Shown here piece by piece: positions 16,385 through 19,128 of a stretch of DNA of 19,128 bases. The position numbers and the translations under genes were made by a program. The stretch spans positions 1 to 19,128 of the forward strand of contig CAAFXG010000461.1 of assembly GCA_900766925.1 (NCBI GenBank), read 5' to 3'. How positions within the stretch are numbered: position 1 is the stretch's first letter; each line of letters begins with the position of its first letter. The stretch is from Lachnospiraceae bacterium (GTDB lineage: Bacteria > Bacillota > Clostridia > Lachnospirales > Lachnospiraceae). A model generated the notes under the pieces. The model made no database searches and had not been told where the DNA came from. It was given only the letters and a program-made list of their open reading frames with translations.

Positions 16385-17053
16385 ATGATTAAAGCAGTAA
16401 TATTTGATTTTGATTATACACTGGGTGACTCGACAAACGGAATAGTGCTTAGCGCAAATTATGCTCTTGAGAAAATGGGACATAGAATATGCAGCACTGA
16501 TATGATAAAGAAAACCATTGGCTTGTCCTTAAAGGATACATACGTAGAGCTTACGAACGATTATAATTTGGATAATGCAGAGGAATTTAGAAGGCTGTTT
16601 GTGGAGATGGCTGATAAAGAGATGGTAGATAATACCGTGTTGTATGATGGTGTCAAGGGTATACTTAAGGCATTGAAGGCAAATGGAATAAAGGTTGGTA
16701 TTGTTACTACCAAGTTTGGCTACAGGATAGAGGCAATTCTTAAGAAGTTTGACGCCACAGAATTAGTTGATTTGATTATAGGTTCTGATAACGTTAAGGT
16801 AGAAAAGCCAAATCCGGAGGGCCTGCTTATGGCTGTTGAAAGATTAAAGCTGGAAAAGGATGAGCTTATATATATAGGTGACAGTATTGTAGATGCTAAG
16901 ACTGCTGTGAATGCCGGTGTTCCATTTGCAGGAGTACTTACAGGAACTACCACGAGAGAAGAATTTATGCAATATGCAAATGTATGCATTGGAAATAGTG
17001 TGGCAGAAGTTATAGAAGCAAGGAGAATTATTAATGAGCAGGGAAATATATGA
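16385..17053 (+). CDS. HAD-superfamily phosphatase (phosphoglycolate phosphatase-like)
   Basis: A 222-residue cytoplasmic HAD hydrolase with a helical cap, in the size range of Gph/PpaX/beta-phosphoglucomutase-like enzymes. Motif I is DFDYT with Asp8 (nucleophile) and Asp10. Motif II is IVTT (Thr108). Motif III is the Lys of EKP (Lys141). Motif IV is GDSIVD (Asp166, Asp170). It should hydrolyse a small phosphorylated metabolite with Mg2+; the substrate cannot be told from sequence. It has AGATTGGAGA as ribosome binding site and overlaps aroA by 20 bp, so the two are co-transcribed and probably coupled. A link to shikimate metabolism is only positional. Confidence 0.85.
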   Translation: MIKAVIFDFDYTLGDSTNGIVLSANYALEKMGHRICSTDMIKKTIGLSLKDTYVELTNDYNLDNAEEFRRLFVEMADKEMVDNTVLYDGVKGILKALKANGIKVGIVTTKFGYRIEAILKKFDATELVDLIIGSDNVKVEKPNPEGLLMAVERLKLEKDELIYIGDSIVDAKTAVNAGVPFAGVLTGTTTREEFMQYANVCIGNSVAEVIEARRIINEQGNI

Positions 17054-18371
17054 GGTTAATTGTCCGAAGAATATAAACAGAGAAGTTGTTGTGGAGGCAG
17101 CAGTACCGGGCTCGAAATCCATTACAAACAGGGCGCTTCTTATTGCAGCCATGGCTAATGGTACAAGTATACTTAACGGTTGTTTAACAAGTGATGATGC
17201 AAGACACTTTCTTGAGTGCATAAAAGAGCTTGGATTTCCTGTTGAAGAAGCATCTGACGGAAAGCTTGGAAGCAACATAAAAATAACCGGCTTCGGCGGA
17301 GCCATCCCTAACAAAAAGGCAGCTATTTATGTTGGAAGTGCAGGTACGGCCGCCAGATTCCTTGTTGCCATGCTGGCATTTTCGGATGGTGAATATACGG
17401 TTAATTCGTCTCGGCAGATGAAGAAAAGACCGATGCAGCCACTAATTGATACATTAAGGGCAGCTGGAGCAACAGTTACATGTCTTGAGGAAGAGGGCCA
17501 TTTCCCGATGCATATTGTCGGTGCAGGGGATAAGACAAAGATACCTGATGTAATAAGTGTAAATATTGATAAGAGCTCACAGTTTCTCAGTGCGTTACTT
17601 ATTTCAGCAGGTGCACTTGGTAAAAAAATTGAGATAAAGGTTACAGGAAGTCATGGGCTAAGCTATGTTGATCTTACTGTTTCTATGATGAAGAGCTTTG
17701 GTGTTTCGGTAAGCAAAGCTATTGTAAATGATGAGATAAAATACATAATTTCCGGTAGCGAATGTTATAACGCAATTGAATACAATATTGAACCTGATAT
17801 GTCAGCTGCCGCATATTTTTATGCACTTGCTGCAATTCTTGGAGCAAAGGTGTATGTTAAGGGCGTAAGCAGAAAAATGCTGCAGGGAGATGTTGCGTTT
17901 ATTGATGTCCTTGAGAAGATGGGCTGTGACGTGGTAGAAGCGGGTGATGGTTTAGAAGTACATGGAAGGGATGAAGGCAGCCTTTTGGGTGATATGACAG
18001 TTGATATGTCTGCCTTTTCTGACCAGGCTTTAACACTTGCGGCAATTGCGCCATTTGCAGCCGGAAGGATTACAATTAATGGTATAGGGCATATTAGGAT
18101 GCAGGAATGTGACAGAATTAACGCCATTGTAAGCAATCTCAGAGGTCTTGGTATTGAGGTGGAAGAGGATGAAGACTCTGTAACCATATATCCTGGTCAG
18201 CCTTCGGCAGGTAAGATTGAAACCTATGACGACCACAGAGTTGCAATGTCATTTGCTTTAACAGGTCTTCGCGCGGAAGGTATTGTAATTAAGAATCCGG
18301 ATTGCTGTAAAAAGACCTTTGCGGAGTATTTTGATATTCTTGATGGGGTAATGGCAGAACTGAGCTTTTAA
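17034..18371 (+). CDS. aroA: 3-phosphoshikimate 1-carboxyvinyltransferase (EPSP synthase)
   Basis: A 445-residue cytoplasmic enzyme that transfers the enolpyruvyl group of PEP to shikimate 3-phosphate, the sixth step of the shikimate pathway. Substrate-binding motifs are PGSKSITNRALL (Lys28, Ser29, Arg33), GSAGTAARFL (usual GNAGTA with Asn replaced by Ser), KKRPMQPLIDTL, SDQALTLAA (catalytic Asp), MQECDRI (the Glu and Arg pair), DDHRVAMSFAL and the C-terminal KKTFAEYF lysine. The start ATG lies inside the HAD gene and is supported by AAGGAGA seven bases upstream, also within that gene. The other aro genes are not in the window. A weak AT-rich hairpin follows the stop. Confidence 0.95.
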   Translation: MSREIYEVNCPKNINREVVVEAAVPGSKSITNRALLIAAMANGTSILNGCLTSDDARHFLECIKELGFPVEEASDGKLGSNIKITGFGGAIPNKKAAIYVGSAGTAARFLVAMLAFSDGEYTVNSSRQMKKRPMQPLIDTLRAAGATVTCLEEEGHFPMHIVGAGDKTKIPDVISVNIDKSSQFLSALLISAGALGKKIEIKVTGSHGLSYVDLTVSMMKSFGVSVSKAIVNDEIKYIISGSECYNAIEYNIEPDMSAAAYFYALAAILGAKVYVKGVSRKMLQGDVAFIDVLEKMGCDVVEAGDGLEVHGRDEGSLLGDMTVDMSAFSDQALTLAAIAPFAAGRITINGIGHIRMQECDRINAIVSNLRGLGIEVEEDEDSVTIYPGQPSAGKIETYDDHRVAMSFALTGLRAEGIVIKNPDCCKKTFAEYFDILDGVMAELSF

Positions 18372-18403
18372 AAATAGTTATAAAACTCTTTTTAAAACTA
18401 TTT
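18372..18403 (+). terminator. AT-only hairpin after aroA, weak terminator candidate
   Basis: AAATAGTT (18372-18379) pairs with AACTATTT (18396-18403), and TAAAA pairs with TTTTA inside, leaving a CTCT loop. The stem directly follows the aroA stop codon. It has almost no G:C pairs and no T tract after it, so it is a poor intrinsic terminator by usual rules. It is the only hairpin at this 3' end, which unlike most other gene ends here has no palindromic element. Confidence 0.3.
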
Positions 18404-18540
18404 AAACCTTGCTTAAAAATTAATTGATTAAGTAAATTATTTTCTTTTACGTTGAAAAATATCGAAATAGAAGATATACTATCATTGGATTCTGTTAATA
18501 TAGAGGAAAGATTGCTTTTGACTCAGATGTTATTTTCCTA

Positions 18541-18847
18541 CTCTGAAATTACAGAAAATATATTCTGTTTCTCTATAGTCATAGAAATAATGTTTCTTTT
18601 TGAGTATGTGATTATGGATCAATGCCATAATTATTTTCTATGAATATAGAATTAGTGTTGCTTGTGTTTTCTGTGATTATAAAAAAAATAGTTTGTATAT
18701 TTGGTTTTTATAGAAAGATTACTGTTTATATATTCTGTATTTATAGAAAGATTCCTGCTTGGATATTCTGTGATTATAGAAAGATTCCTGTTTGGATATT
18801 CTGTGATTATAGAAAATATATTAACTAGATATTCGGCAAAAATAGAA
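18541..18847 (+). repeat. Array of 16-nt mini-hairpins at about 33-bp spacing
   Basis: The consensus is TTCTGT-N4-ATAGAA, a 6-bp stem with a four-base loop. Copies start at 18541, 18571, 18604 (decayed), 18636, 18669, 18700, 18733, 18766, 18799 and 18832, giving steps of 30 to 33 bp. A further likely copy is at 18490. The stem varies in a paired way: position 5 and its partner are G:T, A:T or G:C in different copies. The loop varies (GATT, ATTT, GAAT, AGTC). In the youngest copies the 17-bp spacer is also conserved (AGATTCCTG, TTGGATA). Reading frames across the array encode only an 11-residue repeat without a proper start, so it is treated as non-coding. From 18404 to 18540 I see no gene. 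Confidence 0.7.
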
Positions 18848-18954
18848 TAATATAATAGTATTATTTAGCTATATAAATGAATAGAGCACAAAATTGATTA
18901 TTAATAAGTATGCAAAAGGGAAGCATATAGCTTGTTATAACGTCATTTGTACTT

Positions 18955-19128
18955 GAGGACGAGTGGCTGTGGGTACAGGAGTAAGAAAAAGCTCATATAT
19001 ACCCACGAGGACGAGTGGCTGTGGGTACAGGAGCAAGAAAAACCACACCTATACCCACGAGGACGAGTGACCGTGGGTACAGGAGTAAGAAAAAGCTCAT
19101 CTATACCCACGAGGACGAGTGGCTGTGG
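18955..19128 (+). repeat. 52-bp tandem repeat, running off the window
   Basis: Three full units begin at 18955, 19007 and 19059, and a partial one at 19111. Each unit starts GAGGACGAGTG and contains GTGGGTACAGGAG, AAGAAAAA and a closing TACCCAC. A segment of about nine bases before TATACCCAC varies between units. GTGGGTA can pair with TACCCAC either within a unit (24-nt loop) or across the unit junction (14-nt loop). The period is not a multiple of three, so it is not a coding repeat. The units are more GC-rich than the flanking DNA. The 107 bp before it (18848-18954) show no recognisable feature. Confidence 0.85.

Noticed and set aside
18372..18403. Strong intrinsic terminator after aroA
   Set aside because: The stem is almost entirely A:T and no T tract follows, so it is listed only as a weak candidate.
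18452..18828. Two small proteins (63 and 62 residues) after aroA
   Set aside because: The first would start at TTG with no ribosome binding site. The second is a translation of the 33-bp hairpin array giving an 11-residue repeat rich in rare-looking composition. Neither has gene-like support.
18955..19128. CRISPR array
   Set aside because: The 52-bp units are directly contiguous, with only about nine variable bases and no unique spacers of usual length. No cas gene is present.

Overview
The window looks like chromosome from an AT-rich, anaerobic, Gram-positive gut or rumen bacterium, most likely a Lachnospiraceae-type Clostridium relative. This is inference. It rests on AGGAGG-type ribosome binding sites, AT-rich intergenic DNA, an oxygen-sensitive [FeFe]-hydrogenase-like sensor, glycan use through GH94 phosphorylases, a LUD-domain protein and a GH16 lipoprotein. 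No phage, plasmid or transposase gene is visible.

Layout. A sensory [FeFe]-hydrogenase-like protein with an MCP signalling tail (158-2077, minus) is divergent from a LUD-domain protein (2366-3004). Next comes a stand-alone carB (3421-6642). An AraC-type regulator (6951-7700, minus) is divergent from a three-gene beta-glucan operon: a 902-residue GH94 resembling laminaribiose phosphorylase, an 802-residue GH94 resembling cellobiose phosphorylase, and a GH16 glucanase lipoprotein with a C-terminal carbohydrate-binding module (7872-14509). After it lie a DUF819 membrane protein (14917-16092) and an overlapping HAD phosphatase/aroA pair (16385-18371).

How the genes fit together. The GH16 lipoprotein should cut beta-1,3 or mixed-linkage glucan at the cell surface. 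The two cytoplasmic phosphorylases would then split imported laminaribiose and cellobiose with phosphate into glucose 1-phosphate and glucose. The AraC protein is the natural candidate regulator. The window contains no sugar transporter.

The most unusual content is non-coding. Five copies of a roughly 230-bp palindromic element (A-E) sit in intergenic gaps, always just downstream of a stop codon: 1-144, 3038-3264, 6651-6881, 14540-14774 and 16101-16276. A 92-nt core is almost invariant. The outer arms differ strongly between copies, yet each intact copy keeps its two arms complementary. Copies B and C differ from each other at ten arm positions plus one indel, and pairing is kept at all of them. 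At the core boundary, B and C carry the complement of their own 3' arm where A, D and E carry a different, non-pairing sequence. This suggests that one arm can be rewritten from the other. I do not recognise the family.

The right end (18372-19128) has no convincing gene. It holds an array of 16-nt mini-hairpins at about 33-bp spacing (18541-18847) and then a 52-bp tandem repeat (18955 to the window edge) with alternative pairing partners in each unit.
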